NCBI GenBank assembly: GCA_013339765.2
Contig: CM023448.1
Location: 327,885,441-327,949,440 of the forward strand
Reading direction: 5' to 3'
DNA from: Haemaphysalis longicornis
Lineage: Eukaryota; Arthropoda; Arachnida; Ixodida; Ixodidae
Length of the DNA: 64,000 nt
The translations under genes and the position numbers were made by a program. This document shows, piece by piece, positions 11,676 to 21,869 of this stretch. Position 1 is the stretch's first letter; each line of letters begins with the position of its first letter. The notes below the pieces were generated by a model. It had not been told where the DNA came from, did no database searches, and saw only the letters and a program-made list of their open reading frames with translations.

Positions 11676-12709
11676 TTAGGAAAAAAGGGATGCATGCTGT
11701 AATATACGATTTATAAGACTGGACAGCACCAATTGAAGTATCGGAAGCTCTGATCTCAAGAAATGGTCATTGAACATATGGGCAAGTTGAGTACCGGAAT
11801 AAGATCTGCCCTCTATTTGAAGCTCAGAAATAGTCTTGGTATCCTCGTTTTGCAAAAGATTGTTGATAGTGCTCCAAATAGCTTTTTGATCATTGAGTAT
11901 ATATGAAAACTTATTCTCGTAGTAGTTGATTCGCGCCTTTTTAATATCAGACGCTAACTTATTTCTGACCTGCTTAAACTCCACCAAGTACTTTAGGCGT
12001 TTAGATTTTATGAATTCAGGGAATAACTTATCTCTTGCTTTCATCCTTTTTAGAAGTGTAGCATCAATCCATGGTTTTCTTGCCTTCTTGGGTCTTTTGT
12101 ATGCCATAAACGGAAAGGCTAGATCGTAAAGCCCTGTTATCTTTCTTGTGTATATGTTGTAGGCACTCACAGGGTCTGTGGTATTGTAAATACCATTCCA
12201 GCTCGTTCCTGCGATAACTTTTTGGAAAATAATGTTTTCTTGGTTAATTTTCCGATAATGCGTAGGATTTACTGGACTTCGCTGTTTTACTGCCAGGTAA
12301 AAAATGCAAAAATCGGAAGGTGATCGCTCACTCCGGGTGGGAAAACCCCTGGGCATACCTCATTTTTACAAGTCGTGAAGCACAAATCTAATGCAGTTTC
12401 AGTCAATTGTGTTATCCCAGTAGCTACATGAATTGTATTTTCATAACCAAAAGAAAGCATTCGGTCAAGAAAGTTTTGTTTGTTGCAGCTTGAAGACAGC
12501 ATATCTATGTTAAAATCTCCTGTAATAATTACGCGTGCACCATTTTGTTCACAGTACTCAAGCATTTCATATATGAAATCTAGGAAATTAGTCATAGTTC
12601 CTGAAGGGGGCCTATATAGAGCAGCTACTAAAAGGCTTTGACATTTTACCATGACAGATTCAAAATGCGTCGATATTACAGTGTACTCTTTAACAATATT
12701 GTATTTCAC
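11676..12709 (-). pseudogene. CR1 ORF2, endonuclease C-terminal half and linker
   Basis: This is the apurinic-type endonuclease half: VAALYRPPSG, VIITGDFNIDML (the catalytic GDFN), TALDLCFTT and the terminal SDHLPIFAFF (the catalytic SDH). A linker with PKKARKPWIDATLLKRMKARDKL and INYYENKFSY follows, the usual region between endonuclease and reverse transcriptase in CR1/Jockey-type proteins. A frameshift lies near 12.29 kb. It continues the N-terminal half on the other side of the inserted SINE (12961-13250). Confidence 0.85.
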
Positions 12710-12716
12710 GTTCTCA

Positions 12717-12960
12717 CCCGCCGCGGTGGCTCAGTGGCTAAGGCGTTGCGCTGCTGAGCACGAGGTCGCGGGTTCGATTCCCGGCCGCGGCAGCCGCTTT
12801 TCTGATGGAGGCGAAAAGCAAAAACGCCCGTGTGTACGAGATTTCGGCGCACGATAAAGATCCCCAGGTGGTCAAAATTAATCCGGAGCCCTCCACTACG
12901 GCGCGCCTCATCGCCTGCGTTGCGTCGGCGCGTTAAACCCTACAATCAATCAATCAATCA
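12717..12960 (+). mobile_element. Ruka-type SINE, full length, inserted in CR1 ORF2
   Basis: A 244-bp SINE with intact pol III promoter elements: A box TGGCTCAGTGG and B box GGTTCGATTCC, both fitting the consensus. The conserved GATCCCCAGGTGGTC body and a (CAAT)4 tail follow. The target-site duplication ATTTCACGTTCTCA is perfect over 14 bp at 12703-12716 and 12961-12974. It is antisense to the host LINE and postdates it. The intact duplication suggests it is fairly young. Ruka is known from ixodid ticks and is the main taxonomic clue here. Confidence 0.92.
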
Positions 12961-13250
12961 ATTTCACGTTCTCATGAACATTAATCAATACACCACCACA
13001 CCGTTCATTTTGCATACAAATTGATGCACAACTGTAGTTCGTAAACTGCACGGTATCACGGTTATCAGTAGTCCACGTTTCGGTGAAAGCAAAGGAGTCA
13101 AACCGGTGATCCAAGTTGTTCAAAAGGAAGTCAACAGATTCTTTTTTTATTTTGAAGGCTTTGTGCATTAAGGTGAATCAGTGATAACTGTTTTTTGTGC
13201 AGTGAAGCAACTTTTTGGAAGGCCTCGGCGTCATAGTAGTTGGTTGTCAT
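12961..13250 (-). pseudogene. CR1 ORF2, start and endonuclease N-terminal part
   Basis: The ATG at 13250-13248 opens a frame beginning MTTNYYDAEAF and leading to LSLIHLNAQSLQNK, the hallmark N-terminus of CR1/Jockey endonucleases (the NAQS Asn is catalytic). It continues with FAFTETW (the catalytic Glu) after a frameshift near 13.15 kb and then RCGGVLINV. The frame is cut at 12974 by the SINE target site. ORF2 begins about 65 bases after the ORF1 stop. Confidence 0.85.
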
Positions 13251-13313
13251 GTTCGCGAAGAAAAATCAGTCTTCTCTTGTGGTCAGCTATCTTTCACTTC
13301 ATCATATTTTTTC

Positions 13314-14323
13314 AAGATCTGGCGCAGCTGCGATTCCAATCACCCTATCACTCGGGCTGCAGCGCACGAAAAGTTTGCCGTTCTTGTGCCATGCAAAATG
13401 GTAATTGTTTTCAAGAGCTTTAGTTTTCATTTGTCAAAAGAGCTTCTTATTGCGTGCGGTTAGGTTTTCACTGAAGAATATAGCTGACTTTGCTTTCTTC
13501 AGTTCCCCTTTCTTTTCAAGCCATTTTTCTTTCGTTTGGCGAGATGAAAATCGTACTATCACAGCATTGGGCTTGTCTCCATTCCTTTCGTTTCTTGACG
13601 ATAATCTGTGGGTGGCTTCAATGTCAGACTCAGAAAGTTGTGGAAGCTTTAAATCAGTTGCCAGTTGGTTGAGCTTCACCAATAGGTTTTCGTTTTTGTG
13701 ATAGGGTAAGCCATTCACTTCGAGGTTGAGACGCCTGCTGTACTGGTCTAACTCGTTCAGCTCATGCTGAAGTTTTTCCACGTCTTTTTTCTTTATCTTG
13801 TGCTTCAAGCCTCATAACCCGCTTTCTGAGATCTGGCATTTCTGACGATTGTTTTGCCATCTGCACAAGAACTTCATCGTACTTACCGGACATAACTTCC
13901 GTCGATTCTTCAATTTTATCGGCAGTTATTTTTATTTCCGACAAGGCGTCGACCTTTACTTTGATGGCTAGTAGTTCAGTAAGCTTGAGATTAATTTCCG
14001 CCAGCTCTGAAGCAAATGTTTTTTCCATCGCCCCATTCTGCACTTCCGCGGACTGCGCCACGCGTCGACGCTTTGCACATTACGCATGTCCAAGATTTTT
14101 TAGCAGCCGCGGATTTCTTTTTGTAAGCGTTGTCAGTAACCGCCGAACATGAGCCAATCTGATAACTACATTTGCATTCCGAACACAGCAGCCATGACTC
14201 CGATTCACGAATCTTGCCGAATTCGCATAAAGGACATAAGTCACTCACTATACCTGGCACACACACACTCCAAAGTGCACCCAGCGGCAGCAGGAAGCGT
14301 AACAGAACAAAAAAAGCCTTCAA
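13314..14323 (-). pseudogene. CR1 ORF1, PHD finger plus coiled coil and RNA-binding-like domain
   Basis: The ORF begins at 14323. First comes a PHD-like zinc finger, CPLCEFGKIRES...WLLCSECKCSYQIG...WTCVMC, with eight spaced Cys/His-type ligands. A frameshift (about 14.05 kb) leads into a coiled coil (FASELAEINLKLTELLAIKVK, MRLEAQDKEK). A second shift (about 13.80 kb) leads into ELDQYSRRLNLEVNGLP and ATHRLSSR...AVIVRFSSR, the FP-like or RRM-like module of LINE ORF1 proteins. After one in-frame stop (13434) the C-terminal FAWHKNGKLFVR and DLEKI remain, and the ORF ends near 13314. ORF1 proteins coat the element's RNA. This copy cannot make an intact one. Confidence 0.85.
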
Positions 14324-14399
14324 GAGGCTTCAACACTGTCATGCAAAAAGGTCTTAGGGGTATTTGGGACAGAACATAACTACATGAGCGAAATTAAAG

Positions 14400-15020
14400 C
14401 GTTCTGTCAGTTTAGAATTTGCGCGTGCTTGGTTTTAGGAAGATAAAGTAAAATTGCGGATAGCCAGACGAGGAAAGCCAGATGACGCGTAGCAGACAAT
14501 GGAATGACCCCGCTGTGCACGCTGCATGCTTTCCTTTTGGCTTGCATTTTACTTATTTTCCTCGGCGCGGCGCGTGCTACGTCGCTTGCAAGTGGAATTT
14601 TTTTTTTAGTGTGCGCAGCCCTTAAGCGTCCGCTACAGTGGTTTGGCAGCGGCGACGGCGTCGTAACCGAGCGAGCAATGGGAACACGGAAGACTGAAAG
14701 AAAACGAAGGAGGAGAGTGTCGCGAAATTAATTTAATATTCACAGTAAGGTAGCATTTTGGAGTCTATTTTGTTTAGTATAAAGAACGGCAAGGGTACTT
14801 ACCTGCTTATTTGGAAATCGAGTAAAAAATTACACCATCTTCCCGTAGGGGAACCCTGAATAGTATGCGAAGCAGCCATGGGGTCGACTGAAGTTCCCAT
14901 TAGTTTTCAGTTCGTCGTTTCCGGTGACGTTCAGCTTTGCGTGCCTTCGTTGTATCAGTAGCTTCTTGACGTAGTTTGAATGAGTGAAGGTCATAAGGCG
15001 CGTTCGTAACACATGCTCCC
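14400..15020. other. unassigned sequence
   Basis: No gene recognised. Possible residual 5' UTR of the LINE up to about 14.45 kb. Confidence 0.35.
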
Positions 15021-15024
15021 GTCT

Positions 15025-15103
15025 AGGTTTGTAGCGCAGTGGGAAGAGCGCCACGTACCTCCCGTTGCGGCCAGAGAGTCGTGGGATCGAAACTGGGCGC
15101 CGC
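15025..15103 (+). repeat. tRNA-like sequence, probable SINE head
   Basis: It contains a perfect A-box match TAGCGCAGTGG and a weak B box GGATCGAAACT. Cloverleaf pairing is poor. It is unlike Ruka in its body, so it may be a different tRNA-derived SINE. It is not a functional tRNA gene. Confidence 0.45.
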
Positions 15104-15444
15104 CTAACTATTTCTTTTTATAGTGGACTGCGCTGTCAGCCCAAACGCTGACGGGGCTGAAGAGACGCGCATGCGCAGTAGAGTGCGGACGGCGGACAAC
15201 GACAACGAGGGAGGGAGGGACACAGCCCCGATCATGAGATGCTTCGCATCTAAAACGATTTCCACCTTTTGTTAACTCGGCGGCGATTGAGTTAGGGTAT
15301 TCAGAATGAAACGCGCGATGCCGTTAGGTGTAGAATGGATTATTTTTATTGGGTCAGCAGTAGATGGGGCAACCCGAGAACAATTTGCGCCGTCCGTTCG
15401 CGTTCAGAGAACGACAGAACAACACAAGAAGGCATAAGGGCGAG

Positions 15445-15530
15445 CCCCGAGCCGGCGGCGGCATTGGCTGTGGTGGCGCTGCATTCGCGCTGTTTGTGCC
15501 CACGTGCCCGTTGTTCGGCTTACCGACGCG
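15445..15530 (+). repeat. dispersed repeat, copy 1 of 2 (also at 19205)
   Basis: About 75 bases from GCCGGCGGCGG to GGCTTACCG align at roughly 70% with 19205-19285, with the same reading pattern AG-GIGC-G-A in both. Family unknown. Confidence 0.4.
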
Positions 15531-15639
15531 TCCCGTCCCCGCTTGTACACGCTGTAGAAGGTAGTGTGAAGTGATACAAAGCCAACTAGACGGAAGGCAG
15601 GATGGAATAGTAATGACGGCCATGACATTCCGATACCGG

Positions 15640-15790
15640 TAGACAGCGCGAAGAGGGGAGGAAGAGGAGAAGGAGGAAAAATTTTTATTCAAACGCACAT
15701 TGTCTAGAATGTCCCGAGCCAGGTTTACCAACGCTAACTGGTACGTAAACTGGTCCGAGGCCAGCCAAGTTCGCGGTGTTGGAGGAGGAG
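15640..15790 (-). mobile_element. LINE 3' end with (TCC)n tail
   Basis: On the minus strand, AATAAAAATTTTT is followed by a (TCC)n-rich tail ending near 15640. This matches the 3' end style of the RNase-H-type LINE at 36880-37245. It may belong to the same copy as the RNase H fragment at 16000-16190, since orientation and order agree. Confidence 0.5.
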
Positions 15791-15967
15791 GGTGTGGAAA
15801 ATGTGGGGACTGAATTCGAACGGGGCAGGAGAAAATGCAATGTTCAAAATTCGAATGTTCTAAAATACAATGTTCCAATTTCTGGAACAGGATGTGTGCG
15901 AACAGTTGCTCTCATGTTCTCATAGCGAGGCTTTATTTCTTGTTTGTAGTGGACAGTAGTGTCCCAC

Positions 15968-16011
15968 GGGGGGGGGAGGGGGGGAGGGGGGGGAGGGGGG
16001 GATAGGTCCAG
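15968..16011 (+). repeat. G-run array (quadruplex-prone)
   Basis: Four or more G tracts of 6-9 bases separated by single A residues. This is strong G-quadruplex potential on the plus strand. Confidence 0.7.
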
Positions 16012-16190
16012 ATCATGTCAGGCTCTCGGTGCAGAAGTTCGCGGGCGAGGCTAGTGTACCACGTGTTGGGATAGGGCCAGATCATCCCAGGTTCCCGGTG
16101 CAGGAAAGTTCGCGGGCGAGGCTATGCACCACTTTATTGCCTGGGATTCCAGCGTGACCAGTAATCCACCTCAGTGTGACAGTGTGGGGA
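16005..16190 (-). pseudogene. LINE RNase H fragment with internal duplication
   Basis: The minus-strand translation gives LRWITGHAGIPGNKVVHSLARE, the C-terminal RNase H signature of I-type LINEs (W.PGHAGI.GN...LAR). A segment of about 75 bases containing GCCTCGCCCGCGAAC is repeated in tandem (near 16012-16060 and 16075-16125), so the end of the domain is duplicated. Confidence 0.7.
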
Positions 16191-16234
16191 CGAAGAGAGG
16201 AAGGAACCAGTCGCGAAAACAACCGCGTGTCGGG

Positions 16235-16410
16235 ATTTTTTTGCATGTTGAAAAATCCCCAGGTGGTTAATATTAATTCAGAGCCCTTGTGCTGCTGTGC
16301 TCAAGGACCCGGGTTCGATCCCGGCAGTGGTGCTGCTTTCCAGACGGCGGCGCCAAGCTAAAATATCAGTGCGTCGAGATTTTAGCGCACGTTAAAGAGC
16401 CCACACGTTG
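16235..16410 (+). mobile_element. Ruka-like SINE fragments in permuted order
   Basis: A piece of Ruka body (AATCCCCAGGTGGTTAATATTAATTCAGAGCCC, 16253-16286) comes before a head-like piece with an intact B box GGTTCGATCCC (16313-16323), then body again (AGCGCACGTTAAAGAGCCC). So 3' sequence precedes 5' sequence. Two truncated copies side by side, or a rearranged copy, would explain it. Confidence 0.6.
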
Positions 16411-16775
16411 AGGAGCGCACGTTGAAAGAAATGCAAGGGGGGAAAGCACCTGGCGAAGATCAGATAACAGCAGACCTCTTGAACGATGGCGGGCAAATGT
16501 ACTAGTAAAACGGCAAACCTGTATAACCAATGCCTAATGACCGCGAGTGTACCGGAATCTTGGAAGAACGAGAACATCATATAATTCTTAAGAAAGATGA
16601 CATGAAGGACTTGAAAAATCACACTCCGATCAGCTTACTGTCAGTCGTCTTCAAGGTACTTAACAAGGTAATCGCTAACAGAATTTCTGCCACCTTAGAT
16701 TTCAGTCAACCTATTGAACAAGCAGGGTTTCGTAAAGGCTATTCAGCATTCAACAATCAGTATATAATATATATA
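16411..16775 (+). pseudogene. RTE-type LINE reverse transcriptase fragment
   Basis: Three frames together read LKEMQGGKAPGEDQITADLL, ANLYNQCL...VPESWKN, LKNHTPISLLSVVFKVLNKV and QPIEQAGFRKGYS. These are the ordered finger-domain blocks of RTE-clade reverse transcriptases (GKAPG.D.I, W......KK.D...L.NY.PISLL, QAGFR.G). Two stops and two frameshifts are present. The fragment ends at the (TA)n tract before motif A, so no catalytic residues remain. Confidence 0.8.
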
Positions 16776-16783
16776 GATACTCA

Positions 16784-16785
<2 letters not shown>

Positions 16786-16830
<45 letters not shown>
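16786..16830. repeat. (TA)n microsatellite
   Basis: An uninterrupted TA tract of about 44 bases, abutting the broken RTE fragment. Confidence 0.9.
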
Positions 16831-16832
<2 letters not shown>

Positions 16833-17029
16833 CCGTCCGGCCCTTGCCATGTCGGCTTCAATGCAACTCGGCTCTCCCCCTCGAAAGGTTGCCGACCCCT
16901 GGCCTGAGGTAATATGCAAAGTATGTTGAGTTTTCCTAATGAACCGAGTTACCGAGGTTCGTTAACATTCAGCAAGAAACCCATCCGTGTTCGGATGGAG
17001 TAATGGAGTTTATATTACCCAAGCCGCAT

Positions 17030-17706
17030 GGCGATTTTCTTTGTTATACATAAACGCCAACAAAACGAAAGCAATTCTTTTCAGAGCAAAAGGCAGACAT
17101 ATAAATGCTCATTTCGATCTCCAAATAAACTCGTCACAAATAGACATGGTAGCTTCCGCAAAAAGCCTTGGTGTCTACTTTGACCAGGCTATGTCATGGA
17201 ATGCGCACATAAATTTTTTAACAAGTAAACTTTCCCAGGTTGCAGGACAGGTATATTCACTTAGGTACCTTCCTTGTCAACTGAAATTACTAATTTATAA
17301 TTCCCTTTTTGCCAGCTTACTTAACTACTGCTGTGTTGTGTGGGGTACGACCACCGCGTCAAATATCATCCGTTTGTCTCGCCTACAAAAACGAATAATT
17401 CGCTCTGTTAGCAACGCCCCGTATAATGCCGCCACTGCACCCCTGTTCAGTGATCTCGGTGTACTCCAAGTACAGCACCACTTTTCCAGCCGCCTTGCGC
17501 TCACTTACCGCAATGAAATAAGAAGCAGTAAGGGTTTCATTCTTAGCCTAGAAAACCTGAAAGTAAATGCTCCCAGCTATACCACAAGAAAACCAGAACA
17601 TTCGTATGTCCCTCACCCACGCACTAATTATGCCATGCAAATGCTTTCTTACAACCTTCCGACATTACTGAACAGTCTGCTACTCAATGGAATTGATGTA
17701 GCATAA
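17030..17706 (+). pseudogene. CR1-like LINE ORF2, C-terminal third
   Basis: The frame carries the region after the YADD box: LYINANKTKAILFRAKG, SAKSLGVYFDQAMSWNAHINFL and LPCQLKLLIYNSLFASLLNYCCVVWG, then LQKRIIRSVSNAPYNAATAPLF. These are the conserved thumb and C-terminal blocks of CR1/L2/Jockey reverse transcriptases. It ends with a natural stop at 17706 and has no internal stop over ~225 codons, so this end is well kept. The palm with YADD is absent, so the copy is 5'-truncated. The 3' UTR follows to 18217. Confidence 0.8.
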
Positions 17707-18217
17707 TTAACCACCTAGCGTTACGAAACTAACCAGCCTTTTGCATTTCAGTGTTACACCGCCACATGTGTAAACTCATCTTTTTTTTTTCTTACAATTT
17801 AGAGTTGTTTGTATTGAATGCCATGCATTGTGAAACACCGACAGTTGCATTGAACGCCTGTATATAATTTATCTGGATTGTTTCTGTAATGCTACATAAG
17901 AATGTGTAGTGCAGTGATTTCTGTTCTTCACCCCTGCAGCCCCCCCCCCCCTCCCCTTCATTTATCTGTGTTACCCCTTCAAGCTCGTTTTTTTTTTTCC
18001 TTCAACGTTATTTCTGCGCCTCCTTTTGTATAGAAGTGTATACTCTCTTTTTTTTCATTTTCCTTTTTTTATTGTATTGTTTATGCGTATACGCTGCTGT
18101 CTCCATCTGTAAATGGATTTGTAGGGCCCGTCAAGTTGCATGATTGCAACTTTTTCCCTATTTGTCCTGGCCATAGACTTGCTTGTGAAATAAATAAACA
18201 TTCATTCATTCATTCAT
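17707..18217 (+). mobile_element. 3' UTR and (ATTC)n tail of the CR1-like LINE
   Basis: T-rich UTR with a C-run at 17941, then AATAAATAAACA and an (ATTC)4-5 tail at 18200-18217. Short tetranucleotide tails are typical of CR1/L2-type elements. Confidence 0.75.
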
Positions 18218-19200
18218 GTTCGCAAGAACAAGGACCAGAGATCAAGATGTACCCAAATAAGTAAACCCCGGTACTCACAAAAATTGTAAGACGAGTTCGA
18301 AAAAAACAACCAATGGTGGCTTGCAAAGCACGTGCAGCAGCACCAATTCAAGGAGCCATAGAGCCTAAGCAGCCGCCGTACGTGGCCGGGCGGCCACGGC
18401 CACGTCCCAGCATCTTCCTACACGTCTTCTTCCTTCGAGTGTCCCCTGAATGCATGAGCAGAAGTGTCCGCACCCTCGGTTACGGGCCAGTGTGCAGGGT
18501 TTCGCATGGCGGCGGTCCTTGAGCGGCCGTTGTCGCGCGGGAGCTGCTGACATGGTCTTTGTGCCCCTGTCGCTTTCGAGAACTTCTTTGCTCCTCTTGT
18601 CACGCAGGACTTCCCGCTCGCATCACACCTCGTACTCTTCCAACATTGCTCAATGGTAGACCACCACTGATGCGTCTTGCTGAGGCCAGTTGTAAGCTGT
18701 CGAAGGGACGGCTGTCCTCGCCAGGGGAAGGTGAGCGCAAACGCCGGCGTCCAAGCATGCGCTTGCGGTGGTCCCGGGCAGCTAATCAGGCAAGATCAAC
18801 ACAAGCGCGCTGACCGAACGTTTGGCGCTAGGAAATGATGATGATGATGATGATGATATTGACGACTACGACAATTATTATGAGTGAATGAAGGCTTATA
18901 ACGAAATACTGTCATCAAAAAGAAAATTCTTACATTATAATTCGTGCTTCGACAGCTTGAAGGCTGAAAATATATTGCCTTGAACGAGGATGTTGCCCAC
19001 TATGCGAATATGACAGAGAAGAGAGGCATCTAGTGAACGCAAAATTATGAACGTTTTATATATGCTCCATGCTCTTTTGAACCATCAGCATAATCTTAAT
19101 CGTAATATCGCTAGCTTCTGTCGGCTTCGATGGCTTGGCGTATTCCATGCATTTTGTGCTTTGGGGACCCAAACGCGAACCCAATAATCCCGCTTAGCTC
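18218..19200. other. unassigned; (GAT)n at 18836-18857
   Basis: 18.3-18.83 kb is GC-rich with overlapping frames on both strands and no domain. A (GAT)7 run follows. No gene called. Confidence 0.4.
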
Positions 19201-19204
19201 GAAC

Positions 19205-19285
19205 AGTGCCGGCCGCGGAATTGGCTGCGCTGGCACTGCGTACGCCCTGCTGCCTGTCCCCAACGCGCCGTCCGGCCTTCCGATG
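19205..19285 (+). repeat. dispersed repeat, copy 2 of 2 (see 15445)
   Basis: Aligns at about 70% with 15445-15530, as described there. Confidence 0.4.
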
Positions 19286-19659
19286 AGTTTCTTTAGAGCG
19301 TTTATTTTGCCTCAGGGCATGGATGAGGAGGTATGAGTTGAGGGTGAGGAAAGTTGATTAAATGAACGCTTGTACACGTGTGAAGAGCTGCAGGGCCAAG
19401 TATGCGAGAAAGAGCGTAAATGAGAATGGCGATAAAAACCGATACTGGTAAACAACAGAATGTTCCGCAGTCAGCCAATGCCTGTGATAAAGCGAGAAAA
19501 CGGGACCACTGAGACGGTGAGAACTCAAAGCACAGTTGGTGCACTAATTAGCGCTCGCGGGTCATGCGCGAATTGCCGTCTTGCAGGCTTCTAAAGCCGC
19601 ATTATAAGGCAGAAGTAAGGAAAGCCCTTATCGACCCAGAAGCCACCCAATAATTTCTT

Positions 19660-19745
19660 CTTACCATGACCATACCTTTCTTCATACCATGACCATACCT
19701 TTATGTGTTTTTTCATTTCAATAAAATTCCTCTCTCTCTCTCTAA
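19660..19745 (+). mobile_element. retroposon 3' end with (CT)n tail
   Basis: CATTTCAATAAAATT is followed by (CT)6-7, and ACCATGACCATACCTTT is duplicated in tandem just upstream (19661-19702). This looks like the processed 3' end of a 5'-truncated LINE or retroposon. No coding remnant. Confidence 0.4.
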
Positions 19746-20000
19746 TCAACAGACACGATAATCCCGATATTATTCTGTCTAAAAATCTAAGAAACCTGTA
19801 CTTCCCCTCCTTGATCAAACCTGACTCCCGGAACTTATTGGGGAACCACGAATAGAGAGAGATCTTGATATTTATTTTACCATGGCGCTGCTTCAAAAAA
19901 ACAATAAACAAAAGTACGGGGCACAGGGCACCAGGTATATATCAAATAACAAGTACAGCCCTCCTAAGAAACGTTCCGGGAGATGACGTGTAAGTACTAC

Positions 20001-20045
20001 CAGAGTCCTTCAATGCAATCAAGGGACTCTGGTACTACTCACTGT
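20001..20045. repeat. short hairpin
   Basis: GTACTACCAGAGTCC and GGACTCTGGTACTAC form inverted arms with a ~15-base loop. Confidence 0.6.
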
Positions 20046-20150
20046 AATTAACTATATATGGAGAGAAAGCCCACCTTACACAAACTGGAAGCTAGGTCAT
20101 ACGATACTCACACCGAAACCAGGCAAGCCCCTACAGCTGAGAAACGTAAA

Positions 20151-20360
20151 TTCTTTTGAAGGTCAGTTGCCCTTATTATGATCACAGAGACGGACACAGG
20201 AAAAAAAACGTACACACTCACAGAAGACAGTTCGCGTCGCTGACGCAAAGGCTCACCGTCGCCGCCCATACATACATGTCTGTCTGAAATGTGTGAAAGT
20301 GTACGTTTTTTTCCTGTGTCCGTCTCTGTGATCATAACAAGCGCAACTTACCTTCAAAAG
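20151..20360. repeat. large inverted repeat with GC-rich repeat as spacer
   Basis: The left arm 20151-20222 and the right arm 20291-20360 are inverted copies. A block of ~36 bases around ATGATCACAGAGACGGACACAGG is identical apart from one A-run length change, and 30 more bases match at most positions. The ~68-base spacer is an antisense copy of the repeat at 21119. It may be a foldback element or two opposed copies of one repeat. Confidence 0.75.
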
Positions 20361-21100
20361 CATGTTACACCAACTAGCCCGACAACAAGATTACTGAACT
20401 TAAGCTCCATCACACTCACATGTAATGCGAGAACGTTAAAGGGAAGAATAGCCTTAGAAGACTCCAACACCTTCTTGAAGATCAAGAGATGCGAACACCG
20501 AGCATAGTAGAGTTCAGGGCGACCTCTCCGCCCAAGACGCTTTACATCGAATCGACGAAGATATACCCTAAAGAAGGCAGCCTCGCTTGAAAGGACAGCA
20601 GTCCTATTGGCCTAGCGCGTCGTCACCCATATATATCGCCGCAGCATGAAGCTCTAAGCACACGCGGCGAAGTATACAGGGCTCGTCCAGAACGTTCCAC
20701 TGTCCGTTTCCATTTATCATAACCCTCCTTAATCATAAATAAACGGGTATCCTAAGTGAATGATTGGTTTTCACCCAATATTTTTACACGGTATGCACTC
20801 TTTCAATTACGAGCAGACGAAGTGCGGCACTGATTCATGTGGTCCAGGCCGTGGACCCCAACAAAGCTTTTAAAAACGGCTCACACGATGGCGATCTCAA
20901 TGAGCTATCAAGCAGGGGTTCTCATATGGGGCTCCGGGGACCCCAAGAGGCCCGCGAAGCCTTCCCCAAAACACTCTTCCTTCCCCTCATTAATTTCTCC
21001 TTTTTGCCAAGCCTTTCTGCAAAAATTGGCTGACGAGTACGATACTCCCTTATGCGAAATTTGAGAGCAGCTAGTTAGCTGTTTCGACATTGCCCAAATA
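20361..21100. other. unassigned sequence
   Basis: No gene recognised. Frames at 20764-21064 overlap in two phases and have no domain. Confidence 0.4.
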
Positions 21101-21118
21101 TGTTGAGGCGAAGTATTT

Positions 21119-21245
21119 CAGGCAGACATATATGTATGGGCGGCGACGGTGAGCCTCTGCGCCAGCGGCGCGAACTGCAGTCTTCTCGGCAACGGCACAT
21201 AGCTGCTGCATCGGCAGCGCGCACCTCTGCATTGCGGCGTCAGCG
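21119..21245 (+). repeat. GC-rich dispersed repeat (also 20225 minus, 26618, 26905)
   Basis: It carries GGGCGGCGACGGTGAGCCT and GCGAACTGCAGTCTTCTCGG. Related stretches are at 20225-20285 (minus), 26618-26690 and 26905-26960. The four are clearly homologous but diverged. No terminal repeats found. Confidence 0.55.
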
Positions 21246-21641
21246 GCGCTGTTTCTTTGCTCGGGCAGGATTTCCTTCTTCTCAGAAAGTGATCGCGCCA
21301 TCGACGAACGCACGACGTAGTACATCCCGCTCAACTCTGGCGTGATCTCGAGGCGGGTCGCCACCGCGGCGCACGTCTTGCACGGCACCCTCGACATACC
21401 GCTTTCATCCTCACTCACACTTTTGCCATTCTTTCATCCTCCGCTTTCATCCTCGCTCTCTCGTCGGTGTCCTCCTCGTTCTCTCGGTTACAACGAGGGA
21501 CGACGGCGAGGAACGCTGCGAAACCACAGGAGCGGGCGCTTAAGAGCTGCGCTCTAACAAAAAAAGTGGCTCGGCTGCATGACACGCACGTTTATTTTTT
21601 CTCCGCGTAGGACGTCTTTTAACGTCTGCTTTTTGTACCAC

Positions 21642-21643
21642 AT

Positions 21644-21698
<55 letters not shown>

Positions 21699-21699
21699 T
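21642..21699 (+). repeat. (TTTA)n, tail of the adjoining minus-strand LINE
   Basis: (TAAA)n on the minus strand directly follows the LINE 3' UTR. It is probably an expanded element tail. Confidence 0.75.
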
Positions 21700-21869
21700 G
21701 ATACCCCCAGGGCCAAAGGCATTACAGAGGGTAGGGGGGGGGGTAGAATACAAGTAAACAAACAAGGAAAAAGTAAAATACAATATTAGCTAATTATGCA
21801 ATGTTAGCGAAATGACCAAGAAAAAAACTCACGAACATAAGAAGAAAACTGACGATACGGAGCTCCTAT

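Larger units (their letters stand above)
10270..14400 (-). mobile_element. CR1-like non-LTR retrotransposon, near full length, interrupted by a SINE
   Basis: This is a minus-strand element about 3.9 kb long once the inserted SINE is removed. In order it has a short 5' region (14.32-14.40 kb), ORF1, ORF2 with endonuclease and reverse transcriptase, and a 3' UTR with AATAAA ending in short TTCAAAC-type repeats near 10270. PHD-containing ORF1s are a known trait of CR1-like elements. ORF1 carries frameshifts and a stop. ORF2 carries frameshifts, the SINE, and a deletion between the palm and the C-terminus, so the copy is dead. It hosts the insertion at 12717-12960. Confidence 0.85.
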
